Positions 44,435 through 56,374 of a stretch of DNA of 64,000 bases are shown piece after piece. The position numbers and the translations under genes are program-made. Position 1 is the stretch's first letter. Each line of letters starts with the position of its first letter. Source of the stretch: Capronia americana. Lineage: Eukaryota > Ascomycota > Eurotiomycetes > Chaetothyriales > Herpotrichiellaceae. The notes under the pieces are model-generated. The model saw only the letters and a program-made list of their open reading frames with translations. It searched no databases and was not told where the DNA came from. Where the stretch lies: the NCBI GenBank assembly GCA_016110215.1, contig JADWQD010000011.1, positions 930,001 through 994,000 of the forward strand, in the 5' to 3' direction.

Positions 44435-44840
44435 CCACCATCTTCGATTCCAGGGTGAGGTGGAACAAACAAGCCGCAAAGGCGGGGAAAGTGGAAAATT
44501 TCCCACGCCACGGATGCATGGATGCAGGGATACAGGGATACAAGGATATGTACGAGGTACTTGTACACACGAGTTAAGTACATACATACGTAGTATGGTC
44601 TCTCGGCATCTCGGTAGCCGTATGGAGTATGGAGTATCCTATGGAGTACTGGTTCCTCGTGGTACTATGTACTTTAGTAGTACTGTGTAACTCGTACATC
44701 CATGCCTCGTATTCCAGTGAGTGCAATGGCTCTTGGCCCACCACCGCCAATATACTCGTATTTGTACACGTTCGGAAACCCGGAGCTCCATCTTGCTCCA
44801 TACGAGGATCCATCCTTCTTCACTTTTCTACATGTGGTAG

Positions 44841-44870
44841 CGTGCGTGCGTGCGTGCTTGCGGGCGGGCG
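44841..44870. repeat. (CGTG)n / (CGGG)n microsatellite
   Basis: CGTG tetramers changing to CGGG tetramers. Confidence 0.85.
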
Positions 44871-45820
44871 TGCAGCAAAAGGAAATGACGAGGTGTTGAG
44901 GGTCCGAGAAATCCATACCGAGTAATCCGTCCACTCCGTCGTGCCCAGCGAGCATTGTGTACTGTTTACCCGGTTTCAGTATCACCGTAAGCAAGCTCGC
45001 TCGCTCGACAATCTTGCCCTGGCAACTGTGCCAACTTACTGTGTATGCCAACTCGGTTGGGGCATAGACTCCACACCCGCTCCACCAATTCTCACGTCAA
45101 CGCTGGGAAACGCGGGCTGAGGTCACTCACTCACTGACTCACTCACGCAGAAGTCCAAAGGTAAAAAGGGCGGAAAGGTGGATCTTGCATGAAAGCTTTG
45201 CTTTGCCCAGTGGTTCCGCGCGCCTAACGAGTAACGAGGAGTAGGCTTGCTGAGTAGAGTCTCAGTGGCCGTCGGGCGAAGGGGGCGAAAAAGAAAAAAG
45301 GTCCATGTGGTTTCCTTCCCGTCTCCTCAACAAAAGAACTGCGAAACAGAAAGACTACTACCCTAGACTAGAAGACGAAAGTGAAAGCACGGGAGATGAT
45401 CTCAAGGGTTTTCCTGAAATGTTCGGGATTTGGATTGCATCGATATACTGCAGATATCGTTGCAACACTATGTATGTATATGTGTGTGTCTGTGGACTAG
45501 TGATTATTACCATGTAAGAGGTATTCGACAAGGGAAGGTATGATGGCCGCCTCAGAGCCCTCAGGTCGAATTATGTTCCCTTTTTTTGCCCGATTTTTTC
45601 CCTCCCCTAATGATACCCAGGTAAGACTCCGTTGCTGTGAAGGCGTGAAAACATTTGACAATATTGGCCATTGTCGTCGTGATGATCGTTGGGGTCGTTG
45701 ATCCGTTGCGTGTGGGGTGGGGGTGGACGTTGATGAAAAATGAAAAACTCGTTGACCCGCGTCATTCGTCGTAGTCGTCCGTCGTGCCATTCATCCATCC
45801 CAGCTTGCTCAAGGACAAGC

Positions 45821-46353
45821 TTAGTTCCAGTCACCCCAGGTGGCGGCGGCAGTGACCGTCACGTACTCGGGAACGGTGGCAGTATAGGTCACTGGCACGG
45901 TGACATAGGCGGTAGAGACTTCCCAGTCGGTCCACTCCTGGACGGCAGTGGTGGTGACATAGGCGGTCGAGTAGATCTGGTGATGATTGTTAGTCTGGTT
46001 CTCATTCTGCACGGCAAGGCACTCTAAAGTAAGGAATTACTCACAGTGGTGGGGACGGTCTCGGTCTTGTAGACGGTGGTCGGGACAGTCTCAGTCTTGT
46101 AGACGGTCGAGTAGGCGGTCGCGTAGACGGTTGTGGGCACGGTCGAGTAGACAGTCGAGTAGGCGGTCGCGTAGACGGTCGTGGGCACGGTTGAGTAGAC
46201 GGTCGAGTATGCCGTCGAGTACTCAGTCGAGTAGATGGTCGAGTAGACGGTGGAGGCAGCCCAGTCTCCCCAGGTGTTGCCAGTATCGCCTCGCTTGACG
46301 GCGGCGGCGGAAGCGCCAGCAATGAGGGCGGCAGCGGCAGCGAAGAACTTCAT
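45821..46353 (-). CDS. Small secreted Tyr/Ser/Thr/Val tandem-repeat protein
   Basis: Two exons, 46353-46045 and 45976-45821; 154 aa. The 68-nt intron has a GTGAGT donor, an ACTAAC-type branch and a CAG acceptor. The N-terminus MKFFAAAAALIAGASAAA is a clear signal peptide, followed by VKR, a likely Kex2 site. The mature part begins GDTGNTWGDWAAS, continues with about a dozen pentamer-like units of (T/S)VYST, AYST and TVPTTVYAT, then TVYKTETVPTT twice, and ends with TYTATVPEYVTVTAAATWGDWN. The WGDW motif thus occurs at both ends, and a related WTDW lies in exon 2. There are no cysteines. I do not recognise the family; it could be a cell-wall-associated or beta-rich aggregating surface protein (inference). 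A TATAAA element lies about 170 bp upstream. Confidence 0.85.
46045..46260 (-). repeat. Coding tandem repeat of the secreted repeat protein
   Basis: Plus-strand units of GTCGAGTAGACGGTCGAGTA and GTGGGCACGGTCGAGTAG type, including a 48-bp-scale duplication of the TVYSTVPTTVYATAYS segment and a 30-bp duplication of the TVYKTETVPT segment. Confidence 0.85.
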
Positions 46354-46523
46354 GTTGATGGTGAATGGGTATAAACGAAGGGGGTTTTGGTTTTGGGAAG
46401 TGAGAGAATGGAACGAGAGGCTTTTTGTTGAAGCGAAAGGCTTTTGATTGTTGTGGTGATGTTCTTGCGAGGCTGTCTGATGAAGGGAGAGAGAGACACA
46501 ATCGACCGGGCTTTACTCACCAC

Positions 46524-46529
46524 TTTATA
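46524..46529 (-). promoter_or_regulatory. TATA box of the secreted repeat protein gene
   Basis: TATAAA on the minus strand, 171 bp upstream of the ATG at 46353, with purine/pyrimidine-biased leader sequence between. Suggests a regulated or strongly expressed gene. Confidence 0.45.
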
Positions 46530-48758
46530 CTCGAATTGTGAGGTAACAACCGACCTACCCGACCTCTCGTGAGCTGCCTGCCACAAATGTCTTACTCGGC
46601 CCTCCAAACGGGGCGGTGGTGGACTGCGTTGTTCATGCTGTAACCAAGTTTTTTCCTTGTCGTTCCTCAGCTGATGTTTTTCCGCGTTGCTGAGCGGGGA
46701 TAGCTGGGCGGAGCAGCGAAGCAAGAGGTTGGCCTGCCGAGCACCAAATCACAAGAGGCTGAACAACCATTTCACCATCTGGGGCCCGCTTGACGTCCTT
46801 TCGGCACAATACATTGTCAATCTTTGTCTGCCCAAATCCACCTGTTGTGCCCGTTCCTGGGCTAGACTTGGTCATCCGCTAGCTGACAACCTGCATGCGC
46901 AACAATAGCCAATGTGTGTAGCACACCGTTAGCCTTTGGGCGCCCGGGGAAGGCTGGGGCCACGCTTGTGCCGGATATGACTGCAACAGCCGAAACATGG
47001 CGAGTGAGAAGCTGCATGGCCAACACGAGGCGACCGACCAAACAGGAGGCCAGGAGGATGCTTAGTTGCGAGGCGGCTGGCGACGCCCACGGCGGCGACG
47101 AATAAGTGTCGGCCGCCGCAGCCTGCGGGGGCGGCATAGCGTGAGGCTAAGCATGACGCCAAGAGAAGCTAAGCTGGCCGCTAGCACCGTATCCAGCAAG
47201 GTCGAGGGCTATTTTCGAGGCTTCCAAGAAAGCCGTGCAAGACCGTCCGAGAAACCTTCTGCAACCACTTAGGCGAGCACAGCTTTTCCTTCGCCTCGCC
47301 TCGTATGCCATTTCGGTAGAATTGAATTGTGTTTGTCATAAGAATGTAAATGCGGTGCAGATCCCCCATAGGTCGATGGCATCAGGTAGGTACTCGTACG
47401 GAGGACACTGCCAGCCGATCCAACCAGCCCAGCTGACCGACCTGCCCCCCTCTTTTGCTGCTGTCCCCGACCTCGTCAGCCAGCCTTGGTGACCCATTGC
47501 CGCAGCCGGGTCGAAAACGGTCATTTCCGTGAGAAGGGGCAGTCTGGACTATTGCACCATCGCAGGAGATGCAACCGGAACGCGGAGACCGAAGCTCTGT
47601 TCCTGACGCCTTGCTGCACAAGTTGGACGAGGTGAAGGCAGCTGTCGAGGCACGTTCCTGTGCCTGTCCACCGAACCAATGACGGCTCGCCGGTCCGACG
47701 TCATTGTCTCGCACCATCACCACCTTCTCCGCCCCAACTTCCTGCATGTGTGATTGGCTGGCCGAAGACAACCAGCCAACCCGGGCCTTGACATTCGCCT
47801 CCATACGCCAACAATGGCGTTGTATGGTGTGATTCAGGTGCAGCCCTCAACCCAGAAGCACGGCACGAGCAGAATGCTAGGAAAGAGGCTCTCATCGGAA
47901 AAGGTCCAGGTACACAGTGCCGACGTGGAGCCTGCCGGTTCGTATGTCCATGTTGAGCCGCTTCAACCCAGGTTCGACACTCCATCGCTTACAGCTAGAC
48001 GGTGCCCAGTGAGAATACGAGTACTTGCGCTCTAGGCCTCCCTGGCCTTCGTCGGGTTGGCTCGCATTCTGGAAGCGCGGATGTGCCATGCGGGACATTT
48101 GGTTCTGTTCGCCACATTCGGCTGCAACGACCTGCAATGCCAATGCATTCAGCACTCTTTTTCCAAAGGGAAGAAGATCACTGGAAGCTAAGACATGGCT
48201 TTTTTGGCCGGACTTCCGATTCTGCAGGTAGCCAACTTGGCCTTCACCGCAGCTGTCACTCCTGCTTCGAATACGAACCCTCCTTCGGCTGCCACAGCTG
48301 AGTTGCTCCCTGGGCCATCCGGATTCCAGCTACTGTGTATTTCTCCGCCTCGTGCTGTTGCTCGGACTTGGATGTCAAACCTCGGTGGTTGTGAGAGCCG
48401 TGTCGCCTTCTGAACGCTCGTTTGAGCGTCGGAACACATTTCGTTATTCTGTATCGTGGCGCTCAAAGGCACAGCTGTTCGTAACCAGGACAGAGGAACT
48501 TCCTATATTCGTGGCGACATTGTGCTTAGCAGGGGTCGGACAACCATTTTCGATATCCAAATGCGAAGGTCTGCTAGCAGCGCCTCATTCACCGTCACCG
48601 CCAGTCTCTACCTTAGCTATGTAGGCGCTCAAAAGATCCGCCAGACATTTTCCGCACCAAGAGCTCGAAGCATTCTTCCAATAAATCCACCAATCCCAGC
48701 ATCCGCTCACGTCCCTCATTCGCCCTGATGTCCTCCTCTCAGCAAGAGCCTTTTCCTC
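46530..48758. other. 2.2-kb spacer without a supported gene
   Basis: Promoter of the repeat protein at the left, 3' side of the glucanase gene at the right. The plus strand at 48195-48728 has two adjacent short frames starting with hydrophobic MAFLAGLPILQVANLAF, but I could not build a convincing spliced model. No other feature is seen. Confidence 0.5.
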
Positions 48759-51464
48759 TCACTGCTCAGCTGCCAACTCAAACAAGGCAACCGTCTCACA
48801 GAAGTTCGCCCTGTTCACGCTATACGGCACCACACTCGTCCCCTCGTAGCTCACCATGTACTGACTCCCCTTGGTACTCAACGCCCATAGATATATATCC
48901 GTGCTGTTCCTGAAATCCACCATTCGTTCCTGACAGCTCTCCGTGCCCAAGCAGGCCTGCGTGTTCCAATTTTCAAAGAAATTGTACAGCCCGCCGGCGT
49001 ACATGAAGATGCTGCTGGAGTTGACGAATCGGACACCCCAAGTGCGCGCACAATTGGTCTTGGTGCAGTCACTAAAGTCCGGATCATGCCAACTGGCTTG
49101 CGGCGTGAAAGGCACAAGTGCATTGGGGTTGCCCTGGAAATACGCCGTCTCGTGTTGGATGTGACCCATGAAGACATTCTTGGCGTTGACAAATTGATAG
49201 TCGTACATGACCGAGTGTTCGGCGGCGGTACCGTAGAGCCAGACGGGGCCTTCGGCGGATTCGATCAGGAAGCCACTGTAGGAAGACAAAATTAGGATGC
49301 ATCTCGAACTCCTTGCGTAGGGGGGTTGGGAAACGAGAAAAAATGCGGCTGCCCTCGCACACTTACCCTTTGTTGAAGATGTAGATCTGCTGCCGGTCGT
49401 CCAGGTCCAACTCGTGATCCGCCACCCAACCCCAGGTGTTTTCAAAGTACCCATCTGCCTGGGGCGTGACATGCAGCAACAGGAACGCACCAAGGCACTG
49501 TGTCAGCACGGGATTATTCCCAGCAATGGGCGTGGCCGGCGTCTTGAGACATTTGTCCTGCTGGAGATCCGTGCCTGCCGTGCCGCCAATACGCCAGTGC
49601 GCATCCCACATGCCTGCCAGAGCCGGCCCGGCAGCTTTGATGTTCCATTCGATGATGATAGCACCTGGGCAAGGGCCCCGGGTCTCGAATATCAGATCGG
49701 AGATTTCGACAGTGCCCGTCTCACCGGGGTTGCCAATCTTCCACACCGCTTTGGGATTGAACTCATCACCGAAGTACGGCCCCGTGGCCATGATGATGGA
49801 AAGCAGTTCACCCGTGACTTTCAAATCGTTGGGGACGTTGATGGTCGAGCTGACGATGTAGGCACCCTTGTCGAAGTAGACGACCTTGCCTGTCTGGTGG
49901 GCGAGGTCGAACAGAGCTTGCATGGCAACCGTGTCATCTGGGAGAGCATATCGAATTAGCTTCATCATGAACAGCAGCAGAACGAAGCCTAGCACGGGCG
50001 AGAAGAATGCGCACCTGCTGAACCATCGCCAACCAGGCCATTCGCCTTTGCGCTCAGAAAGTTGTTGTTCCAGTCGAGGTTTTCATACTGTGGCTTGACC
50101 CGGTAGATGTACTGTCCGTTGCTGTCCGTCAGCACCGAAGGTCGCGGGATGGGCGCAAGTGCTCTTTGGATCGTGGTTTCCTGGGCCGTGTATGCGGTCT
50201 GGCTGGCGTTTTGGTATGAACACGTGGTGCCGTTGAAATACTGTCCGTCCAAAGCTGCACCTGCGGTGGTCCAAGCATTACCCTGAGCCCAGAGGTCGAT
50301 GTATTGTTGACCTGCGAGGACTGTCCGTGCTTGGGTACCACCTGCAGCAGAGATGGCCACTTCGCTACCTGTAAAGTCGACCTTTTCCAGTACCAGAGTC
50401 CCGGCAGCTTGAGGCGAGCTGTACCCTGGGGCGTATGGTGTAAGGATGCCCTGCGTCGCTGATATCGTGCTGTCAATTACTACGACCGACCCGACAGCCT
50501 GATTCGAGAAGCCGCCGCTGGTCATGTCGATGCCGACGTCAGAATTGGTGATGGTGATTTGGGTGAATAGCCACAGCCAGTCGAAGTTCATCTTGATCGC
50601 AGTGGAGCAGCCGTCGAACTGAATCTTGCGCGTGGTAAACTGCTGGTTTCCAAGGTAGGCTCCGATAGATCCACCGGTAATGACCATGTCAGAGAAGAAG
50701 CCGCCGGATCCGTTCTCCATGTAGATACCTTGTTGCTGGTTGTTTACAACATCCTTGGACACCATGTTGATCACAATGTTCTGTAAACTCGTCGCCTGAG
50801 CGACCTGCCAATGAATGCCAGCTGTCTTCAAGGGTGCGCTTGTCATGTCGATGATGAAGTTGCGCATTTGACGGAAGAAGTTGTTCTGGTTGGCATACCA
50901 CTCGCCGCCACTTCCGGCTGGAATGTAAATATCGGCGTCGAAAACAGCGAGGCCGATGATGTTGGAGAAATTTGAGGCCACTCGAATGGTGGGCGGATTG
51001 ACGGCATCGCCCACCATCTGCGTTGCATAGTACATGATCAAGGGTTTGGATACATTGTAGATGCCTGGTGGAAAGTAGACAAGCGCCGGTGTGATGGTCG
51101 ACGACTGACAGAACGATCCATAACTTGAATTGCCACCGCCACAGCGGCCATCGAGACGCGATGTGATGGTGTTGAGGGACCCTGGAGCCGAAATGGCCCG
51201 GTTGATGGCATCGCTATCGTCGCGGCTACCATCTCCTACAGATCTCAGTCAGCAGACAGCAAGTCCCTGGACCAGGCTACAAGACTCACCAACCGCGCCA
51301 TAGTCCTTGACATTTCGAAACACCGGGTAGCTTGGGTCTTGAAAGGCGATTTTGCCCCGGGCCGGCTTGTTCGCAAGCCAGTAGCTTGACTGGGCAGCTG
51401 ATGATCTGATGAGAGCCAAAGATTGTAGAAGGGCTAGCAGTAACGCTAGCGGAGGGAAATGCAT
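48759..51464 (-). CDS. Secreted GH55 exo-beta-1,3-glucanase
   Basis: Four exons: 51464-51290, 51235-50015, 49937-49367 and 49275-48759; 827 aa. Introns are 54, 77, 91 and GT-AG throughout, splitting VG-DGS, SA-DDT and NKG-GFLIES. The signal peptide (MHFPPLALLLALLQSLALIR, cleavage near SSAAQ) sends it outside. The protein shows the two tandem pectate-lyase-3/beta-helix domains typical of GH55: domain 1 starts at FRNVKDYGAVGDGSRDDSDA, with VYFPPGIYNVS; domain 2 starts at GLVGDGSADDTVAMQALFDL, with VYFDKGAYIVSSTI. The late segment GHIQHETAYFQ corresponds to the conserved region containing the proposed catalytic glutamate (from memory of the family). It should release glucose or oligomers from beta-1,3-glucan in fungal walls or storage glucan. 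It faces a cysteine-rich secreted protein gene across a 315-bp promoter region. Confidence 0.93.
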
Positions 51465-51779
51465 TGTTGCGGTTAAGCCTCTTCGCAAAGATGATAGAGT
51501 TTGCGGTGGGTCTGGGGACGAATATATGCAGCCTGAAGCACTTCAATGCAGGTCGGAGAAGAAGACATAACGACGCGAGGCGAGCAGAGGCTGGATTGTG
51601 ACGCGTAAGGGGCCATACGTTCATCCCTTGCGGAATGTACTTGGCAGGAATGTGTTTTGAGACACAAATTCCACCAGCTAGACATAAACTGAGCCGCAAA
51701 CCTCCAACGTCAAGCCATTTCTGACAAGTAGCGCATAACCTTGATCCGACAAGCCTGGCCAACCCCGCCATCTGAAATC
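51465..51779. promoter_or_regulatory. Divergent promoter between glucanase and small cysteine-rich protein genes
   Basis: 315 bp separate the two outward-facing ATGs. A TATATT-like element on the minus strand (about 51521-51527) lies close upstream of the glucanase start. No clear TATA is seen for the plus gene. Confidence 0.5.
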
Positions 51780-52070
51780 ATGAAGGTTGCTACCGTTCTC
51801 CTGGTCGCTGTCAGCGTCCTTGCCCACAATGTCAACGCTCTCACCATTGAGAAGAGAGATGGGTACGTCCAATCCTTGCCTGATGAGTCTGAGTTCTGAC
51901 ATTGACCGCGGTGCAGCTCGAATGATTTGACTCCCGTCCCAATCGAAGAGAGCAATGAAGGCAGCGTGACCTGCAACGAATGTTTGAAAGATGTCGGCAT
52001 CTGCTGCGCGGTTGAATGCCAATCTGACGGCCATTGCCCAAGCAATACGATTGTCAATGCCGGATGGTAA
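51780..52070 (+). CDS. Small secreted cysteine-rich protein
   Basis: A short two-exon gene: 51780-51862 and 51917-52070, 78 aa. The 54-nt intron has a GTACGT donor, a CTGAC branch and a GCAG acceptor and splits a Gly codon. MKVATVLLVAVSVLAHNVNA is a signal peptide; LTIEKRDG follows, with a KR dibasic (Kex2) site. The mature part of about 52 residues contains six cysteines: TCNEC, GICCAVEC and GHC. It ends GGATGG-TAA, and the last bases also form a good donor (GGTAAGT), so a second intron could extend the protein by about 18 residues with two more cysteines (possible acceptor near 52119). No known family was recognised; it is of the size and layout of secreted effector-like or antimicrobial-like fungal proteins, but that is inference. 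Confidence 0.75.
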
Positions 52071-53125
52071 GTGTAGTCCTCGCTTCTTTCATCGTCTGCC
52101 CGGCTACACAAGTTACAGCTTTTCGCTGGCCCTGTCACTTACTGTAAAGCGTTGCTTCTTTTCCCGCCTCGAAGCCACGAGACACCACTAGCGTTTCATG
52201 CCATTGCTGACCCGTACCTACAGGCTCATAGGCGGGGTTAAGATCACTAGTAACCTGAGGAAAGAGAAGCGCTGACATTGGAGCTCCTTGCATCTTGACA
52301 AGAAGGAAGTCAAGTTTAGTTGAGAGACAAGTGACGGATCAATGAGAAACAGTAGACGGGAAGGTGGCTCTAACACATAATCGGAAAGGTGACTCTTGGC
52401 ACCTCCTGAGTTTGTTCATGCCTGGACGCAAAGTCGGTTCCATTTCAGTTATCGTTGACAATGTTTGAGGCTGTCATGTAGAGCCATGGGGAGATCGATG
52501 AGAAGCAATGCATTCAAACTCCCGTGTCCTCTTTCCTTAAAGTGACACTCGACGCTGCAACCATTGACTTTTGGGCCACTAAAGATGTAAATGCCAGTAG
52601 TTGGTGCGTGGCTCATGTTGGCTGATCACATCCACGTTGACGGTAAGTCCAGTGCTATTCCAACAGCCAAAACAGAAAGGTCTTATCCCTGAACAGCAAG
52701 ATGCACAGTATGGACCTGCCATTGAAGATTGAAGAGTCACCCGAAGTGCGCCACTGAGGATACAGGACATTCGTGTAACATTATTAGACGATGAGCAGAA
52801 ACAATTACTGAACGGCATGGTTCTTAGCTCGCACTAAATCTCATTTGCTGGCATTGATCGGGTATGAATGACTGTTTGACGTTGAAAAGCTTTGTGATGT
52901 GATCATGCACCATATATTGCCACCCCCTCGGGCGGCTGTCGTGCAATCAAGAGGCAGGAAACAAAGCTGATCGAAACGCTAGTTAATACTACACTTTGCA
53001 AGCTATTATCAGCAACAGCAAACACCAATGCACCTCCTGCCCGTCAAATCATCTGGCTGTGAGGGTGAGCACCTCGTCGACGGAATTCGAGCAGTGGTAG
53101 CCGCTGTCGTAATACTGTTGTACAA
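52071..53125. other. Convergent 3' spacer
   Basis: About 1 kb between two converging genes. Short frames such as 52579-52818 (minus) lack support. Nothing else was recognised. Confidence 0.5.
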
Positions 53126-55331
53126 TTAGCCACCGTAGGCCTTCTTGATCTCTTTCTCGTATCGTTGCTGGATCTTTTTTCTTTGGACCTTTTGGGCGGG
53201 CGAGATGAATCCCTGAACAGGTCAGTCAGCATGCTGCTTATACTCACAATCGGCACAGCTTACGTTTTGAGGGGTCCATTCCTCGTCAGACAAGACGATA
53301 CCGTCAATGATTTCGATGCCGGCAAGACCTGATTCACGGCCTGCCTTCTGTACTTCTTTCAGCACGAGGCCATTGAGCTTCTCGTCATGCACCATCTCCT
53401 CCAGTGACTCCCCTTTGATGCCGTTGGCAGCTGCGATTTTCACAAGAGTCGCCTCGACCGGCACAATGATTGCAATCGGCTTAGCCTTGTCTGGAGCGGC
53501 GAAGACGCAGATGTTCCCCACGACTGGCGCCGTTCGGTAAGCAGACTCCAGTTTCTCAAGGGCAATGTATTCGCCATTGAGCGTCTTGACCAAGTTCTTC
53601 TTCCGATCGATGATGCGCAGGTGGCCATTGGCGTTGAATTCCCCAATGTCGCCAGTCTTGAACCAATGGTCGTCTGTGATTGCCTCTTTGGTCTCCTGTT
53701 CGTTGTCCCAGTAGCCCTCGGTCACTGCAGGGCCGCGGATCCAAATTTCGCCCTGAGGAGGCTTGTTAGTTGAGAAGTACCCAGCATCCGGGAAATCAAC
53801 TAGCTTGATTTCAATGCATCCTGGGATGTCGCCTAAAGCATATGGATCCCATGCCAGAGGATCTTGAATGCAACCCATGGCGGACGTTTCAGTGAGACCA
53901 TATCCAGAGATCATGGGCGTCACCGCGTAGCTGATGAACTTGATGGTTTCTTCTGAAATCGGGCCACCGCCGTTGAAAGCGATACGTAGGCGTCCGCCAG
54001 TAGCATCCTTTAGTTTCTTGAACACGACCGCATCCAAGAGGCCAGCGCCGGGTAAGCGTGAGGCGAGAAGCATTTGCTTCAGGGACAAAGCACCCCAGAA
54101 CATGTTCTTGACAACAAATGAGCCCGCATTGACCTTTGCCAAGATGCCCTTCTTCACACTCTCCCACACAGCAGGCACGCCTATCAGGATGGTAGGCCGG
54201 AATTCACGAATGTCTCCCTTGCAGTTCCGGACAGAGGTGTCAGACAGGGTCTTTGGGTTGCCGTAACCCATGGTACCACCCCAGAACAAGCACACATTCT
54301 CAAACATGTATTCGAAAATGTGGGACTGGGGTAGGTAGGTGAGCAGTGCATCAGCTGGTCCGATATATGGCGCAACAATACTCTGTACGCCAGCCATCGC
54401 AGCGACGACGGCCTTGTGTTTAATCGTGACGCCCTTTGGCGGACCTGTAGAGCCAGAGGTGTACATGATGCATGCCAGATCTTCAGGGGACGGAGGCACA
54501 GGATCCGCCGGATTGTCCGCGCCAATCTTTCTCAGCTCGTCGAAGCTCAGCACCCTAAGGTCGGGGTGGGCTGACTTCAGCTCGTCAAGGTCGGCCTGTT
54601 TTGCTTCTGGTTCCGTGTTGTAGATGACAGTCTTCAGGTTCTTCGCGTCCTTCAGTACTCTGATCAAGGTGGGGATGAGATTGGGGTCGAGGAAGATGGC
54701 GACGGAGCCAGTCTGGGCGAGAGAATGCCTCAGTCCCTCTTCACCCAGTGAGTCGTATGCGGTCACAATGGGAATCGACTGCGAGGCGGCAGCGTGCGAC
54801 ATTGCAAGCCAATGGGCACTAGATCGGTTAGAACGAGACAGACGGGGAGAGGAAGCACTTTGCGCACCTGGTCGCACCGTAAAGGTGCATTTTGTTCTCT
54901 TTCGAGATTCCGAGATGCGCCAGAGCCGAACCACAGTCAAGGGCCAGCTTTTCATATTCGATGAAGCTCATATACTCGTAGCCACTGAGCTCGAAATATG
55001 TCCATTTCTTGTCCACCTCTTGTTCGCGACCATCGACGATCTTCTTGACCTTCTTGACCTCTGTGTGCAGCTTGATGATTCTTCTCGTTCCGATGGCCTT
55101 CGCGTTTCCGAACTTGGAGGCTGCTCGTTTGAGGTTGTCAAAGACAGTCTTGACATCATCCGAGGGCTGGACGATGAGCTTGTCCTTTGCCAGAGGATTC
55201 CGTCGGGGGATTGTTTCACCCTCTTTCTTCTCGTAGCCGGAAGCCTCTACCGAGAAGGGCGGCTTTCTTGTCATCTGAGGCTGGACATAACCGTCCATCC
55301 GAGAACGGTTGTCATGTTCGAGTGTGGCCAT
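53126..55331 (-). CDS. Long-chain fatty-acid-CoA ligase (Faa1/Faa4-like)
   Basis: Three exons: 55331-54868, 54818-53264 and 53212-53126; 701 aa. Introns of 49 and 51 nt restore LYGAT-SAHWLAMS and WTPQN-GFISPAQKVQ. ANL-superfamily enzyme that activates long-chain fatty acids with ATP and CoA. The P-loop IMYTSGSTGPPKGVT (about 285-299), LPQSHIFEYMFE, the adenylate motif SGYGLTETSAMG, the hinge HWFKTGDIGEF, and the fatty-acyl signature DRKKNLVKTLNGEYIALEKLE are all present and uninterrupted. The C-terminus ends RYEKEIKKAYGG, with no peroxisomal targeting tripeptide, which fits the cytosolic/ER/lipid-droplet Faa1/Faa4 group rather than a peroxisomal enzyme. The last coding exon is only 87 nt. It shares a divergent upstream region with the methyltransferase gene. 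Confidence 0.94.
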
Positions 55332-56374
55332 GGTGGGGGATAAGAAATGAATCTGAGAGATTACACGATTCAGTCACGGTCTCCCGGAAGTTGGAGGCCG
55401 CTGGATGCGTGCGCAGTGGCAATTAATGACCTATGCGTTGGTCTGGTTTGGCTGAGATGTTCAGAAGGAAGTAACAGAGATGGTGGCGGCGAAACGAGAT
55501 AAGGATCAATGGGAGGGATAAAATGAAGGGAGGAGGTCTGCTTTGAGGGATCAGTGTTTGTGGCGTTACGAGGCCTTGGACGTTGGGATTCCTCGTGGGA
55601 GTCGGAGTCAAGGGTGTCAGAGCCCCCAGCCTCCAGCCTGACTTGAACCTGCAGCAGTCACTGGCCGGTCAGCGAGTAAACGAATAATCCGGGGTTGAGA
55701 TGTGAACGAGCTAACTCCGTTACGTCACTCTAGGCAACACCCTGGCGCAACCAAGAGCTGGGCGAGCTGGGCGACGGCGCAGAGACGTGGCGGAATCGAG
55801 GCTGCGATGCGAACGCCGTCCTGGTTGGAGAGCTCCTGCTGCCTGCAGCACTGTGTATGTGGCAGTGCGTGTGTCGATTCTCTCCTCACTCCCACTGCCT
55901 TGGTCGAGCAGGTCGGGGTGGTCGGGGTATTCGGATCAACACGCGGCCCGTTATACGTAGAGGAACCTTACCACAGATAACTCCGTACCGAGAAACCTTG
56001 AGCTTCTTTCACTCTGCTCTCTCGGTTTCCTCTGCCAACCATAACTGTAGCCTGTCTCCTGTTAAGAATACCGAACTGCTACGATTACTTAACATTGGTC
56101 ACGAGGCCATGCTTCCGGTGCTATTCGCGATGACTCTACCTTATTGCTTGAGATCTGTGTGACTCGGAAGCCACAAGCACGATAAGGGTTGTGAAGCGGA
56201 TCGCTCTCGCAATCGAAAGAATAACTGCTGTTATACTTAATCCTTGCGGCAAATTCCCCCTCCCTTCACGTAACTCTGCCGGCTTTGGCTCGTGAAGCTG
56301 CGACCCCATTATGGTTACGTGAGGCCTGCATGCCGGTCATTGTCCCTCCCCTTCTCGGAGAATAAGCAGCAGCA
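55332..56374. promoter_or_regulatory. Divergent intergenic region (acyl-CoA ligase / methyltransferase)
   Basis: About 1 kb between two outward-facing ATGs. It carries an ACTCCGTACC element near 55980. Small frames in this stretch lack support. Confidence 0.4.

Larger units (their letters stand above)
42346..45820. other. 3.5-kb convergent gene desert rich in microsatellites
   Basis: Between the stop of the AAA gene and the stop of the repeat protein. It contains at least seven short tandem repeats and many GTACT/CGAGTAC-type motifs. The longest frame (43067-44077, minus) is built from these repeats and is not believed. No gene or transposon is recognised. Confidence 0.65.

Noticed and set aside
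47971..47983. GGTTCGACACTCC resembling a tRNA B box
   Set aside because: No matching A box or cloverleaf could be found around it.
48195..48728. Possible small secreted gene on the plus strand
   Set aside because: The first frame starts with a hydrophobic segment, but no convincing intron joins it to the next frame and no motif is seen.
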